Below are positions 52,887 to 63,130 of a DNA stretch of 64,000 nucleotides, one piece after another (position 1 is the first letter of the stretch; each line of letters starts with the position of its first letter). Both the position numbers and the translations under genes were made by a program. The notes below the pieces were generated by a model. The model was given only the letters and a program-made list of their open reading frames with translations. It was not told the DNA's origin and made no database searches. This DNA is from Aquimarina sediminis (GTDB lineage: Bacteria; Bacteroidota; Bacteroidia; Flavobacteriales; Flavobacteriaceae): positions 248,001 to 312,000 of the forward strand of contig NZ_POYJ01000001.1 of the NCBI RefSeq assembly GCF_002895435.1, given 5' to 3'.

Positions 52887-55800
52887 ATGAAAACACACAT
52901 CATGTTAATGCTGTTGGTATCTTGTACCATAAGCATTTCTCTTTCTGCGCAAAAAAGCCACAAAGAGCTCGCTAATGAATACCTAAACACAAAAGGTGAA
53001 GTCATTTTTGATTTTACCATTAAAAACAAATCAGAACTAAATACAATTACAAAAGAACTTGCGATTGTGCATTTTGATGAGAAGACCAATATTGTAAAGG
53101 TAATGGCCAATAAAAGTCAATTCTCTTCTTTCTTACAGAAAAAAATTGACTTTAGGGTTGCGTCTGAAGATAATATAGTAGGCTATAGAACCATGACGTC
53201 TGACCTGGCAGTCAAAGCAGCTACATTTCCGCTTACTGCATATCCGACATATGCAGACTATGTGACGATGATGAATGATTTTGCTGCCAATAATCCTTCT
53301 TTATGCAAAGTGGAAAATATTGGAGCTACCACAGAAGGAGATAAATCAATATTATTTGTAAAGTTATCGGATAATGTCACTCAAAATGAGCAAGAACCTA
53401 GGGTGATGTATACCTCTTCTATGCATGGAGATGAGATAGCAGGATATCCTATGATGCTCAATCTTATTGATTATTTACTTGGGGCATATAATGATACTAG
53501 TCATCCGAAGCATGCGGAGATTAAAAACTTATTAGATAATAATGAGGTATGGATTAATCCATTGGCAAACCCAGATGGTACTTATAGAAATAGCGCGAAT
53601 AATACATCTGTTGCTAATGCTACACGTGGAAATGCCAATAATGTTGATTTAAACAGAAATTATCCTGATCCCGATGATGGACCGCACCCTGATGGTAATA
53701 CGTACCAGACAGAGACAGTTGCATTTATGAATTTTGCAGATACAAAACATTTTGTACTATCAGCCAACTTTCATGGCGGAATAGAATTGATTAATTACCC
53801 TTGGGATACTTATGCAGGTGCACATCCGGATGAAGATTATTTTATACATGTGTCTAAGGAGTATAGAGATCATTGCCAGGCAAATAGTCCTGCAGGGTAT
53901 TTTACTGCATTAAATAATGGAATTACCAATGGGTATGCCTGGTATGAAGTACAAGGAGGTAGACAAGATTACCAAATATATAGTCAAAAAGGAAGAGAAG
54001 TAACAGTAGAATTATCAAACAATAAAACACCTCCGGCTAATCAGTTAGTAAACTATTGGAATTATAACAGAGAAGCTCTTATTGCATTTTTGAAACAAGT
54101 AAATTATGGTGTACGAGGAGTTGTTACTGACGCAGTAACTAATTTACCTATACAAGCCAAAGTTACTGTAGTGGGACGAGAAAGTTACGAATCTTGGACT
54201 CCAACAGAATTGCCTGAAGGAGATTACTATCGACCTATAAAAGCCGGAACTTATAATATTTTGTATGAAGCAGAATGTTATGAACCAGTTACTTTAATAG
54301 GGGTGACTGTTGCAGATTACGCCGCTGTAATTAGAGATGTACAACTAACTCCTATTGCTGGCGTAGCACCAACAGGATTGACCGCATCAAATGTTCAAAC
54401 CACTACAGCTACTTTAAGTTGGAATGCCAATTCTGTTGCTTCATATGATGTTCGATATCGGGAGACAGGAACTACAAACTGGACAACATTACCGTCGAGT
54501 ACAAACACAATTAATATAACTGGATTAACAGCTATTACTCAATATGAAGCTCAAGTAAGAGGAAACTGCGCAGGAGGAACAAGTTCACCGTATAGTAATT
54601 CAATAAACTTTACTACAACGGATGTTCAGGCATGTACAGGAATTACTAGTTTTCCGTATGTAGAAAGTTTTGAAACTGGGATAGGACTATGGACTAATGC
54701 CACGGGTGATGATATTGATTGGACACGTGACTCTGGAGGAACACCCTCATCATCAACAGGACCATCATCGGCACAAAATGGATCTTATTATTTGTATACA
54801 GAGGCATCAACCAATGTAAATCCTCCCGGAAGTCCTAATAAAACAGCAATTCTTAATAGTTCTTGTATTAATTTGGCTTCGCTTTCTAATGTTTCTCTAG
54901 ATTTTAGTTATCACATGTATGGTTCTAATATGGGGTCTATGGAAGTTTTGATTAGTACAAATAATGGTACTAATTATACCTCATTATGGACAAAGAGTGG
55001 AAATATTGGAAATACCTGGAATCAAGAATCAATCGACCTCACTTCATATGCGGGTTCTGTAATCAAACTACAGTTTAAAGGTGTTACCGGATCGAGTTTT
55101 AGAAGTGACATGGCTATAGACAATATTAGCATAAAATCTTCTACACCAGATACACAGGCTCCATCGACACCTGCGAATCTTTCGACTTCATCTGTGACTT
55201 CGACCAGTATAGGGCTTTCATGGAATGCCTCTACAGATAATGTTGGAGTGTCAGGATATGAAGTATATCAAGGAACTGCTTTATTGACTACCGTAACCAG
55301 TACAAGTTATAATGTTACAGGTCTAACGCCTAATACTACGTATTCATTTTCTGTAAAAGCCAAAGATGCTGCAGGTAATAGTTCCTCATCAAGTAATACG
55401 GCTAGTGCCACTACCTTAAATACATCGATCACCTATTGCACATCCAAAGGAAATAATGTAAACTATGAATACATAGATTACGTAGAGTTAGGTGGAATAG
55501 CTAATACTACAGCTGCTAATGGAGGCTATGGTGATTTTACTAATTTGGTTGGTGCTATAGGAGCAGGAGCTAACACTATTGTTGTTAGTGCTGGTTTTGC
55601 TAATACTGCATATAGAGAATATTGGAGTATTTGGATTGATTATAACCATAGTGGTACTTTTGAGAGTTCAGAACAAATCGTGTCAAACTTATCCAACAGT
55701 AGTGCAAATCTATCTTTTAATTTTAATGTTCCTTCAACGGCATTATCTGGTAATACCAGAATGAGAATATCTATGAAATATAGTACAGCTGCTGGTCCTT

Positions 55801-56129
55801 GTGATACATTCACATACGGAGAGGTAGAGGATTATACAGTCAATATTGGCGTAGCTTCTCGTTCTAAGGAGAATGGGACCTCTTTGATAAGTAATTCTGA
55901 TGACATAATCTTATATCCTAATCCAATAAAAGATGGAATATTATTTATACAAGGGCTACATCAGGATAAAGTGTCTTTTAAAATCTTTAACTATGTTGGT
56001 CAAACAGTTATACAGGATCAATTATCTGATCAAAGCATTGATGTAGGGCATTTACCTTATGGCATGTATCTGTTAGAGATTTCTGTAGACCAGAATGTGA
56101 TCACCAAAAGATTTGTGATCAGTAAGTAA
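52887..56129 (+). CDS. T9SS-secreted M14 zinc carboxypeptidase with FN3, MAM-like and GEVED domains
   Basis: 1080 aa. Signal peptide LLVSCTISISLSAQ. Propeptide-like region to about 110, then the M14 peptidase: zinc ligands His180 and Glu183 in MHGDEIAGYP and His296 in NFHGGIE, Arg in NVDLNRNYPDP, catalytic Glu375 in REVTVELSNN. After a carboxypeptidase-regulatory-like domain (about 410-490) come a fibronectin III domain (about 495-575), a MAM-like domain (about 590-750), a second FN3 (about 755-845), a GEVED domain (about 850-990, ending GEVEDYTV) and a type A T9SS sorting domain (ILYPNPIKDGILFIQG to MYLLEISVDQNVITKRFVIS). It is a secreted or surface protein-degrading enzyme. Monocistronic. 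Confidence 0.95.
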   Translation: MKTHIMLMLLVSCTISISLSAQKSHKELANEYLNTKGEVIFDFTIKNKSELNTITKELAIVHFDEKTNIVKVMANKSQFSSFLQKKIDFRVASEDNIVGYRTMTSDLAVKAATFPLTAYPTYADYVTMMNDFAANNPSLCKVENIGATTEGDKSILFVKLSDNVTQNEQEPRVMYTSSMHGDEIAGYPMMLNLIDYLLGAYNDTSHPKHAEIKNLLDNNEVWINPLANPDGTYRNSANNTSVANATRGNANNVDLNRNYPDPDDGPHPDGNTYQTETVAFMNFADTKHFVLSANFHGGIELINYPWDTYAGAHPDEDYFIHVSKEYRDHCQANSPAGYFTALNNGITNGYAWYEVQGGRQDYQIYSQKGREVTVELSNNKTPPANQLVNYWNYNREALIAFLKQVNYGVRGVVTDAVTNLPIQAKVTVVGRESYESWTPTELPEGDYYRPIKAGTYNILYEAECYEPVTLIGVTVADYAAVIRDVQLTPIAGVAPTGLTASNVQTTTATLSWNANSVASYDVRYRETGTTNWTTLPSSTNTINITGLTAITQYEAQVRGNCAGGTSSPYSNSINFTTTDVQACTGITSFPYVESFETGIGLWTNATGDDIDWTRDSGGTPSSSTGPSSAQNGSYYLYTEASTNVNPPGSPNKTAILNSSCINLASLSNVSLDFSYHMYGSNMGSMEVLISTNNGTNYTSLWTKSGNIGNTWNQESIDLTSYAGSVIKLQFKGVTGSSFRSDMAIDNISIKSSTPDTQAPSTPANLSTSSVTSTSIGLSWNASTDNVGVSGYEVYQGTALLTTVTSTSYNVTGLTPNTTYSFSVKAKDAAGNSSSSSNTASATTLNTSITYCTSKGNNVNYEYIDYVELGGIANTTAANGGYGDFTNLVGAIGAGANTIVVSAGFANTAYREYWSIWIDYNHSGTFESSEQIVSNLSNSSANLSFNFNVPSTALSGNTRMRISMKYSTAAGPCDTFTYGEVEDYTVNIGVASRSKENGTSLISNSDDIILYPNPIKDGILFIQGLHQDKVSFKIFNYVGQTVIQDQLSDQSIDVGHLPYGMYLLEISVDQNVITKRFVISK

Positions 56130-56154
56130 AGCTCAGATTTTCAATCCACATTAT

Positions 56155-56191
56155 AAGCTTCCGAAAAATTTGTCTTTCGGAAGCTTTTTTG
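56155..56191 (+). terminator. Rho-independent terminator
   Basis: AAGCTTCCGAAA (56155-56166) pairs with TTTCGGAAGCTT (56175-56186), followed by a T run. It ends the carboxypeptidase transcript. The convergent ABC operon ends 8 bases beyond it. Confidence 0.9.
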
Positions 56192-56198
56192 GTATTAC

Positions 56199-57749
56199 TT
56201 ACATTTTTTTTAATTCGAGATTTCTAACAATATAACTCATAGTAAGCAATAGGGTTACGATAACTAAAATCCCCATAAGATAACTGTATTGATCATGTAA
56301 TCCACCAAAGTAGTCAACTAATGGTATGGTATTAAGATTGGCATAGGTTATCAAAAAAAATAGGATTTCAAATAGTTTTTTTCCTTTGGTTAACATTCCT
56401 GTTAAAACAGCAAATGAAACAATAAAAACACCACCAAATATAATCGAGATCGCGGGTACAAAATCAAACTGTAAAATATATCTGAAGAGCAAAGGGATAG
56501 CAAGTAATATTGCTAGTAAAATTCCTGAAATTATTTGTGATAAAAGTAATCTTTGCAAAGGTTGATAAGAAGAAAATGTAAAAAAATGTGTGTTATATAT
56601 TCTTTCTTTGGTTACCAATGATGACCATCTACTAACTTGCAGAAACCATAAGATTGGTAATACCATTTGATGAGCAATAGATATTGGAGTAAAGCATAAG
56701 GCTATCATGCCTCCAATATTTAGTATCCACAGCCATTTATGTCCATGTCTTATAAGCAATAAAAATTCGGTTTTGATCAGAGGTAGTATTTTAAAAGAAA
56801 GTGATGTTTTTGGAAGTGTAGAAATATCAATATTATTTGCAGTACTTGTTTTTAGTGTTATTTTTTTATGTTTCCTTACCTGAAAGCGTTCTTTTATCTT
56901 AAACCTATGAAAAAACAGAGATGCCACCCCTAATAAAAGTAAAGAAATAGCAATCCAGGATATGCGGCTTACTATAAATTGAGGGGGAAAATTTATTCCA
57001 TTAAAAGTGAAGTGTTTTGTATTTGATATATTTCCTAAAACAAACCCTATTGTTAATCCACTCTTTTCTTCCTTACCCGTGATTTTTTTTACGGTTTTTT
57101 CCATCTTATGAGTAACTATCTTAGTTCCAAATACATCAAAATAAAAGTTCTCATCATTTGTAGGTTGATATACTGCTAATGCACCAAAAAGAAAGAAGAA
57201 AAGAATATTCTGAAGTATTGATTTTTGACCTAAAAACACTTCAAATAGTACTGCTAGGACAGAAATAAAGAATAAAGAAGAAATTACAATAATACTATAT
57301 GGAGTTATAAATTGTAGTATTTCAAAAGAAAATCCATCATTATATAAAAAGAATAATAGGATACTCATTATAAATACTACAAATGCTATGGTGATCAGCA
57401 CAAGGAAATTACTGATGGTTTTAGAAAATAGATATGCAAAATTTGAAATTTTTGTAGTTGCTATAATTTGACCGATTTTACTATCAATATCATTTTTGAT
57501 TGAACCGTTAACGAGATAAAATCCAATTAAAGAAAGAAAAATACTTGTCATAAGGGCAGATACGTAACCAATCCATGATGAGTTATAAAAACCAAGATAG
57601 TCTCCAATTCTAATCGTTGAATAATTTGCATCTGGAGAAGGTATAAACGTATATGCTATTACCAAACTAATACATAAGGTGATCAAAAAAGCATAGCTTC
57701 GGGTACGTTGTAAATAATCAGAGGTTATAATAGTTATAAAATTTTTCAT
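56199..57749 (-). CDS. ABC-2 type transporter permease
   Basis: 516 aa with about 12 hydrophobic helices. The first half (SYAFLITLCISLVIAYTFI, WIGYVSALMTSIFLSLIGFY, FLVLITIAFVVFIMSILLFF, VISSLFFISVLAVLFEVFLG, FFFLFGALAVYQ) and a second membrane half beginning near ISWIAISLLLLGVASLFF are joined by hydrophilic loops. It follows the ATPase gene by 8 bases, so they form one exporter. The permease looks like a fused or full-length version of the ABC-2 membrane subunit. Substrate unknown; the divergent LytS/LytTR pair may control it. Confidence 0.9.
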   Translation of the reverse strand: MKNFITIITSDYLQRTRSYAFLITLCISLVIAYTFIPSPDANYSTIRIGDYLGFYNSSWIGYVSALMTSIFLSLIGFYLVNGSIKNDIDSKIGQIIATTKISNFAYLFSKTISNFLVLITIAFVVFIMSILLFFLYNDGFSFEILQFITPYSIIVISSLFFISVLAVLFEVFLGQKSILQNILFFFLFGALAVYQPTNDENFYFDVFGTKIVTHKMEKTVKKITGKEEKSGLTIGFVLGNISNTKHFTFNGINFPPQFIVSRISWIAISLLLLGVASLFFHRFKIKERFQVRKHKKITLKTSTANNIDISTLPKTSLSFKILPLIKTEFLLLIRHGHKWLWILNIGGMIALCFTPISIAHQMVLPILWFLQVSRWSSLVTKERIYNTHFFTFSSYQPLQRLLLSQIISGILLAILLAIPLLFRYILQFDFVPAISIIFGGVFIVSFAVLTGMLTKGKKLFEILFFLITYANLNTIPLVDYFGGLHDQYSYLMGILVIVTLLLTMSYIVRNLELKKM

Positions 57750-57757
57750 ATATCACG

Positions 57758-58618
57758 TTATTTTTTGGTAGTATAGAGATATGCATCTTCTAGAGTTGCG
57801 GTACAAGGAGTATGTTGGCCATAACCTGTTTCAGAGATATGTCTAACAGTTATTTTATCCTTTTTTCTGATGGTATTAAGAACAATGTGATTATTTGCAA
57901 AGTTGTGAATATCTTCTTTGGCTATTATGGTTTCAAATACTTTTCCTTTTACAGTATCTACAATTGTTTTTTGGGTTCCTTGAGAAAGAAGTCGCCCTTC
58001 TTTCATTATAGCTACTTCATCCGCAATAGTATCGATGTCAGAGACGATATGAGAGGATAAAATAACAATACAATCATTAGCCAATTCAGAAATTAGATTC
58101 CTAAAACGTACACGTTCTTCTGGATCTAGCCCAACGGTAGGTTCATCAAATAATACTATTTTTGGGTTATTAAGTAGCGCCTGTGCTATGCCTATTCGTT
58201 GTTTCATTCCACCAGAGTAATTACCGATTGGTTTTTTGGCTACTTCGATTAAATTTAATCCTTCTAGAAGAAAATTTATTTTTTGATTTAACTGATTACC
58301 ACCAATTCCTTTTAGGGCTGCCATGTAAGATAAAAATTCATAGGCATTAAGATTTGGGTAGACACCAAAATCTTGAGGTAGATACCCTAACTGTTTTCTC
58401 ATATAATTGGGATCTTTTATTACATTATTTTTGTTTAGCAATATGATTCCTTCAGACGGTTTACTTATGGTAGCGATCATTTTTAGAAGAGTAGATTTGC
58501 CTGCTCCATTTGGTCCTAATAACCCCAAAATACCTTTTTCAATACTTAGTGAATATTCCTTTAAACCATATTTTTTATAATTATATCTTTTGGATACATT
58601 TTGTATATCTAGTCTCAT
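57758..58618 (-). CDS. ABC transporter ATP-binding protein
   Basis: 286 aa. Walker A GLLGPNGAGKSTLLK, Q-loop near YLPQDFGVYPN, signature YSGGMKQRIGIAQALL, Walker B VLFDEPTVGLDPEE and switch His in ILSSHIVSD are all present. The C-terminal extension (KGKVFETIIAKEDIHNFANN) is usual for ABC-2 drug/lantibiotic-type exporters. It is the first gene of the operon, 345 bases from the divergent sensor kinase. Confidence 0.95.
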   Translation of the reverse strand: MRLDIQNVSKRYNYKKYGLKEYSLSIEKGILGLLGPNGAGKSTLLKMIATISKPSEGIILLNKNNVIKDPNYMRKQLGYLPQDFGVYPNLNAYEFLSYMAALKGIGGNQLNQKINFLLEGLNLIEVAKKPIGNYSGGMKQRIGIAQALLNNPKIVLFDEPTVGLDPEERVRFRNLISELANDCIVILSSHIVSDIDTIADEVAIMKEGRLLSQGTQKTIVDTVKGKVFETIIAKEDIHNFANNHIVLNTIRKKDKITVRHISETGYGQHTPCTATLEDAYLYTTKK

Positions 58619-58828
58619 TTGATTGTTGTTTTGAAAAGTTAATTTTTAGCGATATATGGTTTTATACACTTACTATGACCTTAAGAACACTTATACATAA
58701 GAATATTATATATAAACAAAGATTTAGAATTGATTTCATTGTAATAGTTTTTTAATTCGTTGCCTCAAAAGTGTTTATAAATTCAAGGATTAAAAATAAA
58801 AAGTGATATACTGCAGGTATTGAGTGAT

Positions 58829-58864
58829 AAATGATAAAAGGAGATTTTTTTACCTTTATCATTT
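58829..58864. promoter_or_regulatory. Inverted repeat between ABC operon and sensor kinase
   Basis: AAATGATAAAAGG (58829-58841) and CCTTTATCATTT (58853-58864) form a 12-bp stem with one bulge around an 11-base A/T-rich loop. Lying between two divergent operons, it may be an operator for the LytTR regulator or a terminator-like attenuator. The rest of the spacer 58619-58963 has no gene. Confidence 0.45.
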
Positions 58865-58963
58865 TATAAAGTATGTTTACACCAAAAAGAGATCCTTTTG
58901 TCATTATTATATGCATTATAGAGGCTTTTTCTAGTATTTTTGAGATTACTTAAAGTAAAAAGT

Positions 58964-59941
58964 ATGTCTAAACTAGATCAATGGGTTGATAATCGTATTA
59001 TACAGAATATAGCTGTATGGGTGTTTATCATACTAATTCTTACCATGACTATTCAATCAGAAAATAGACCTTTGACAGCGTTGTTGGCAGGGCTATTTTT
59101 GGTACTTCCGGTTTACATAAATAATCTAAAAATTTTACCCTTGTTTAATCGGAAAAATAAGCTTTTGGGATTAGCTTGTTTTTGTTTGAATGCCTTTATT
59201 TTCAGCAGCATTGCAGTGTTTTTTATTAGCAATCAATTAGAAGAATTTGAATGGGCAATGTTGTATAATCTTTTTGCTGTTATGATTTTGGCATTGTTAT
59301 TTAGTTCGGCTATCAAAATTGCAAAAGATAGCTTTACACGTAGACAAGAGATAAAGGATGCAGAGTTAAAATTGCTAAAAGCACAGTTAAATCCTCATTT
59401 CTTATTTAATACTTTAAATAATTTATATGGGTTATCTGTTGTTAATTCTGATAAATTGCCCGGTTTAATGCTAAAACTTTCGGATTTACTAAGATATAGC
59501 TTGTATGATACCAAGGAGCAAAAGGTTCCTTTGAAAAAGGAAATTCAGTATATACAAAATTACGTGTCTTTAGAGAAAATACGTTTAGAGGATAAAACGG
59601 ATATCAAGTTAGAAGTTTCAGGAGAATTTTCTAATTTATATATCGCTCCTATGTTGTTGATCGTATTTGTAGAAAATGCATTTAAACACTTGGGGGTAAC
59701 TAAAGAAGAAAAAAGCAAAGTTGCCGTTAATATAGTGGCAGATACTAATGAGTTAAAGTTTAGCTGTATAAATACAGTTGACTGTAGTAGGGATAACTCA
59801 GCTGATTTAGAAAAAGGAAAAAGTGGTATTGGTTTGCAAAATGCAGAAAAAAGATTGGCTTTAATATACCCAGACAGGCATACTTTAACAATTAACACAC
59901 AAGAAGAAGAGTACTTAGTTCAATTAACGCTAGACCTTTAA
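58964..59941 (+). CDS. LytS-type sensor histidine kinase
   Basis: 325 aa from the ATG at 58964; the frame opens at a TTG 24 bases upstream. Four membrane helices (IAVWVFIILILTMTI, TALLAGLFLVLPVYI, LGLACFCLNAFIFSSIAVFF, YNLFAVMILALLFSSAI) precede a His_kinase domain with ELKLLKAQLNPHFLFNTLNN (phospho-His in NPHF), followed by the ATPase region VFVENAFKHLG and KSGIGLQNAEKRLALIY. It pairs with the LytTR regulator one base downstream. Pairs of this kind near ABC exporters often respond to drug or cell-envelope stress. Confidence 0.94.
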   Translation: MSKLDQWVDNRIIQNIAVWVFIILILTMTIQSENRPLTALLAGLFLVLPVYINNLKILPLFNRKNKLLGLACFCLNAFIFSSIAVFFISNQLEEFEWAMLYNLFAVMILALLFSSAIKIAKDSFTRRQEIKDAELKLLKAQLNPHFLFNTLNNLYGLSVVNSDKLPGLMLKLSDLLRYSLYDTKEQKVPLKKEIQYIQNYVSLEKIRLEDKTDIKLEVSGEFSNLYIAPMLLIVFVENAFKHLGVTKEEKSKVAVNIVADTNELKFSCINTVDCSRDNSADLEKGKSGIGLQNAEKRLALIYPDRHTLTINTQEEEYLVQLTLDL

Positions 59942-59942
59942 A

Positions 59943-60656
59943 ATGGAAATTTTAAAATGTATTATTGCAGATGACGAGCCTATTGCTCGACAGATTTTAG
60001 AAAATTATATAAAACAAATACCGTATTTGAAGCTCGTAGCTTCTTGTAAAGATGCTTTTGAAGTAATGGATGAACTCCAAAAGCAAACAGTAGACATTCT
60101 TTTTTTAGACATAAATATGCCTAAATTATCAGGGTTAAGTTTGTTAAAAACAATGCAAAATAGACCTGATGTGATTATTACAACAGCATATTCTGAATAT
60201 GCGATAGAAGGATTTGAGTTATCTGTTGCTGATTATTTGTTGAAACCTTTCTCCTTAGAACGTTTTATACAAGCGGTTATGAAAGTTCAAAAAAAGGAAA
60301 GCGCCAAAAAAGAAACTATTATTCCTCCAAAAGATGAAGAAATACCTACATCTATTTTTGTAAAAAGCGATAAAAAATTAATAAAAGTACCCTTTGATGA
60401 TATTAGATATGTAGAGGCATATGGCAATTATATTAAGATATATACAGATATCATGATTTTGACGCCGAATACATTATCGGACTTCTTTGAAAAACTTCCA
60501 AACCAAGATTTTATTAGAATTCACAAGTCATTTATTATCAATTTTAATGAATTAAAGTTAATAGAAGGAAATCAATTAACATTAAATAGTTTGGAAACAT
60601 TGCCTATAGGGAAATCATATCGTAAATTAATCTTGGATAGAATTGACGGAATGTAA
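59943..60656 (+). CDS. LytTR-family response regulator
   Basis: 237 aa. Receiver: IIADDEPIARQILENYI, phospho-Asp in ILFLDINMPKLSGLSLL, Thr in IITTAYSEYA and Lys in YLLKPFSLERF. The linker leads to a LytTR DNA-binding domain (about 137-237: IFVKSDKKLIKVPFDDIRYV, EAYGNYIKIYTD, FIRIHKSFIINFNELKLIEG, LPIGKSYRKLILDRI). LytTR regulators usually bind direct repeats rather than palindromes. It overlaps the kinase operon and likely controls the divergent ABC exporter. Confidence 0.95.
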   Translation: MEILKCIIADDEPIARQILENYIKQIPYLKLVASCKDAFEVMDELQKQTVDILFLDINMPKLSGLSLLKTMQNRPDVIITTAYSEYAIEGFELSVADYLLKPFSLERFIQAVMKVQKKESAKKETIIPPKDEEIPTSIFVKSDKKLIKVPFDDIRYVEAYGNYIKIYTDIMILTPNTLSDFFEKLPNQDFIRIHKSFIINFNELKLIEGNQLTLNSLETLPIGKSYRKLILDRIDGM

Positions 60657-60762
60657 TCAAAAGGTTTTTATGTCTGAAAACCAAGTGATACTTAAGCAGC
60701 TTTATAATCTTATTACTATATTAGAGTAATTATTTGTAAAAAACTGATTTAGACGTCTTATC

Positions 60763-61554
60763 ATGATATCATTAAAAACAAAAGAGTTTTTAGGAAAAAC
60801 TACAGCGCAGTTTTCTTTTGGAGATTATGATATTTCTATGGTAAAATATAAAAAACCAGTTTCTGAGGATTGGCATTCTCATGAAAAATACCATCTTTCT
60901 TTGGTGTTACAAGGAGGAAACTTGGAATCACGAAAAAAAGAAGATATCCAAATACTGCCAGGTAGTATTATACTATATGATAAGTTGGAGGTGCATCGCA
61001 ATAGGCATACTGCATTTCCTTCAGAAAACTTAAATATTGAGATTGATGATCATTTTTTTGTTAAAAATGATTTATCTACTTCTGATTTCAGGACTTCAAT
61101 TCTTAAAAACACAGCAGTTCAATTTCAGTTATTAAAAATATACAGAGAACTACAGATAGATGATATATCTACTTCTGATTCTATTCACTCTTCATTACTC
61201 ACATTGTTTTCTGGATATACAAAAATAACAACCAGCTCTAAACCTATATGGGTTGATACCATAAAGGAATTATTACATGACCGCAGGAATGAATTTATTA
61301 CACTACAAGAGTTATCACAAGAACTTCAAATCCATCCCGTTACTATTTCAAAATATTTTTCAAAATATTTTAATTGTACTCTAGGAGAATATATGCGTAG
61401 GATTAAGATTGAAAAAGCAGTTTTGTTTCTTAAACACAGTGATAAATCAATGACAGAAATAGCTTTTCTCTGTGGTTTTTCTGATCAAAGTCATTTTACT
61501 AAAACATTCAAAATTAATACAGGATTCAGACCAAATGAATTTAGACGGGTCTAA
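60763..61554 (+). CDS. AraC-family transcriptional regulator
   Basis: 263 aa. An N-terminal cupin-like sensor domain (SEDWHSHEKYHLSLVLQGGN, ILPGSIILYDKLEVHRN) and a C-terminal AraC double HTH (ITLQELSQELQIHPVTISKY, FSKYFNCTLGEYMRRIKIEK, MTEIAFLCGFSDQSHFTKTF, KINTGFRPNEFRR). It lies 123 bases before the S41 peptidase, in the same orientation; it may control that gene or be autonomous. Confidence 0.93.
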   Translation: MISLKTKEFLGKTTAQFSFGDYDISMVKYKKPVSEDWHSHEKYHLSLVLQGGNLESRKKEDIQILPGSIILYDKLEVHRNRHTAFPSENLNIEIDDHFFVKNDLSTSDFRTSILKNTAVQFQLLKIYRELQIDDISTSDSIHSSLLTLFSGYTKITTSSKPIWVDTIKELLHDRRNEFITLQELSQELQIHPVTISKYFSKYFNCTLGEYMRRIKIEKAVLFLKHSDKSMTEIAFLCGFSDQSHFTKTFKINTGFRPNEFRRV

Positions 61555-61677
61555 AAATTAATCTGACGCTAATTTCATACTATTTTCAGTAAAACTTAAT
61601 TCGTTATTTTACATTGTATAAATGCATATATTAGGTAATTTCTGTAATTGCCTACATCAATCGATAATTCAATTTTC

Positions 61678-63000
61678 ATGAAACGAACAGTATTACAGAA
61701 AAGTATAATGCTCATCACATTACTTTTCACCGCATCTCTTCAGTATGCTCAATCAAATAATGATATTGTAAAACAAGTACAAAAGTTACTAGAAGAAAAT
61801 TACATCTTTTTGGACAAAGCAAAAGAGACCAATACACATTTGGATGCGTTAATTAAAGAAGGAGTTTTTACTGATAAATCTCCCACCGATTTTGCTAAGT
61901 TATTAAACCAACAACTTAGCAAAATTACCAAAGATAAGCATCTCCGCTTTATGGCTCCTCGTCCTAAACAGCCGGCGGGTAATAAAAATGACCAATTTGT
62001 TCAACATTTAAGTAGATATAGATCTCCAATGCTAAGAGGATTTCAACTATGGGAATCTAATATTGGATATATAGACCTTGCTTTTTTTGGAGGTGCAGAT
62101 TTTCATAGAGCAAAGATAGATGCTGTTATGAAAGAAATGCAGGTAGCAGATGCAATCATTATTGATATGAGAAGAAATGGAGGAGGAAGCCCTGAGACTG
62201 TAAACTACTTGAGTAGTTATTTCTTTAATGAAAAATTATTGCTAAACAGTATATATTCAAGAGCAAATGATCATACAGAAAAATTGTGGGTAGTGGATGT
62301 AAAAGGAATAAAAAGACCTAAAGTTCCGGTTTATATTCTAACAAGCGATTATACCTTTTCTGGAGCCGAAGACTTTTCATATACTATGCAAAGTAGAGGT
62401 AGAGCAACCATAATAGGAGAGGTTACCGGTGGAGGTGCACACCCAACAAGAGGTTTTTCTCTTGACAAAGGTTATAGAATCGGAATACCATATGCCAGAA
62501 CTATAAATACTGTAACCAAAACCAATTGGGAAGGTGTAGGGGTGCAGCCAGATATCAAAATGGATGCAGATGAAGCTTTAGAGAAGGCAAAAGAACTAGC
62601 AAAAATAAAAGCAATAGCCTATAGAGATTCATTCTTTAAACCATTAGAGAAAGCTCTTAGTGACTTAGAAAATAAAAAAGGAAAAAATACGCAAGGTGCT
62701 GAAGTACACAATCAGTTAGAAAGATTAATTAAGGCAAATATGATAGATGAAGGGGAGATAAATAACTTAGGATATGTATATCTACAAAGAAAGAATATGC
62801 AAGTAGCTTTGGTAATTTTTAAAACTAATACTTCATTGTTTCCTCATTCTGCAAATACATGGGATAGCTTAGCCGAAGCCTATTTAGGAATGGAAAATAA
62901 GGATATGGCAATTAAATATTATAATAAAGTGATCAAAATGGATCCAGATGGTGTTGGACAAAATGCACAAGAAATGTTAAAAAGAATTAGCGCCCAATAA
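61678..63000 (+). CDS. S41-family exported peptidase with TPR tail
   Basis: 440 aa from the ATG at 61678, which starts the signal peptide MKRTVLQKSIMLITLLFTAS (LQYAQ); an upstream frame start 30 bases earlier is rejected. The S41 domain contains NIGYIDLAFFGGADFHRAK, DAIIIDMRRNGGGSPETVNY and the catalytic region YTFSGAEDFSYTMQ (Ser), with TGGGAHPTRGFSL after it. There is no PDZ domain, as in the interphotoreceptor-retinoid-binding-like or TSP branch. The end (about 360-440) has a TPR-like pair (LGYVYLQRKNMQVALVIFKT, WDSLAEAYLGMENKDMAIKY). It is a periplasmic protease; substrate unknown. Confidence 0.92.
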   Translation: MKRTVLQKSIMLITLLFTASLQYAQSNNDIVKQVQKLLEENYIFLDKAKETNTHLDALIKEGVFTDKSPTDFAKLLNQQLSKITKDKHLRFMAPRPKQPAGNKNDQFVQHLSRYRSPMLRGFQLWESNIGYIDLAFFGGADFHRAKIDAVMKEMQVADAIIIDMRRNGGGSPETVNYLSSYFFNEKLLLNSIYSRANDHTEKLWVVDVKGIKRPKVPVYILTSDYTFSGAEDFSYTMQSRGRATIIGEVTGGGAHPTRGFSLDKGYRIGIPYARTINTVTKTNWEGVGVQPDIKMDADEALEKAKELAKIKAIAYRDSFFKPLEKALSDLENKKGKNTQGAEVHNQLERLIKANMIDEGEINNLGYVYLQRKNMQVALVIFKTNTSLFPHSANTWDSLAEAYLGMENKDMAIKYYNKVIKMDPDGVGQNAQEMLKRISAQ

Positions 63001-63071
63001 ATAACATGTAGTATGCATCTATAAATAATATAGGAGTAAGGCTATATAATAGCAATTTTTTTAAAACAAAG

Positions 63072-63108
63072 ACCAGATTAGTTTCGTTAGAGACGATCTG
63101 GTTTTTTT
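63072..63108 (+). terminator. Rho-independent terminator
   Basis: ACCAGAT (63072-63078) pairs with ATCTGGT (63096-63102) around a GTTTC/GAGAC inner stem, then seven T. It ends the S41 peptidase transcript and lies 22 bases before the convergent HTH gene. Confidence 0.85.
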
Positions 63109-63130
63109 ATTTGCTTACCTACCAAAAGGT

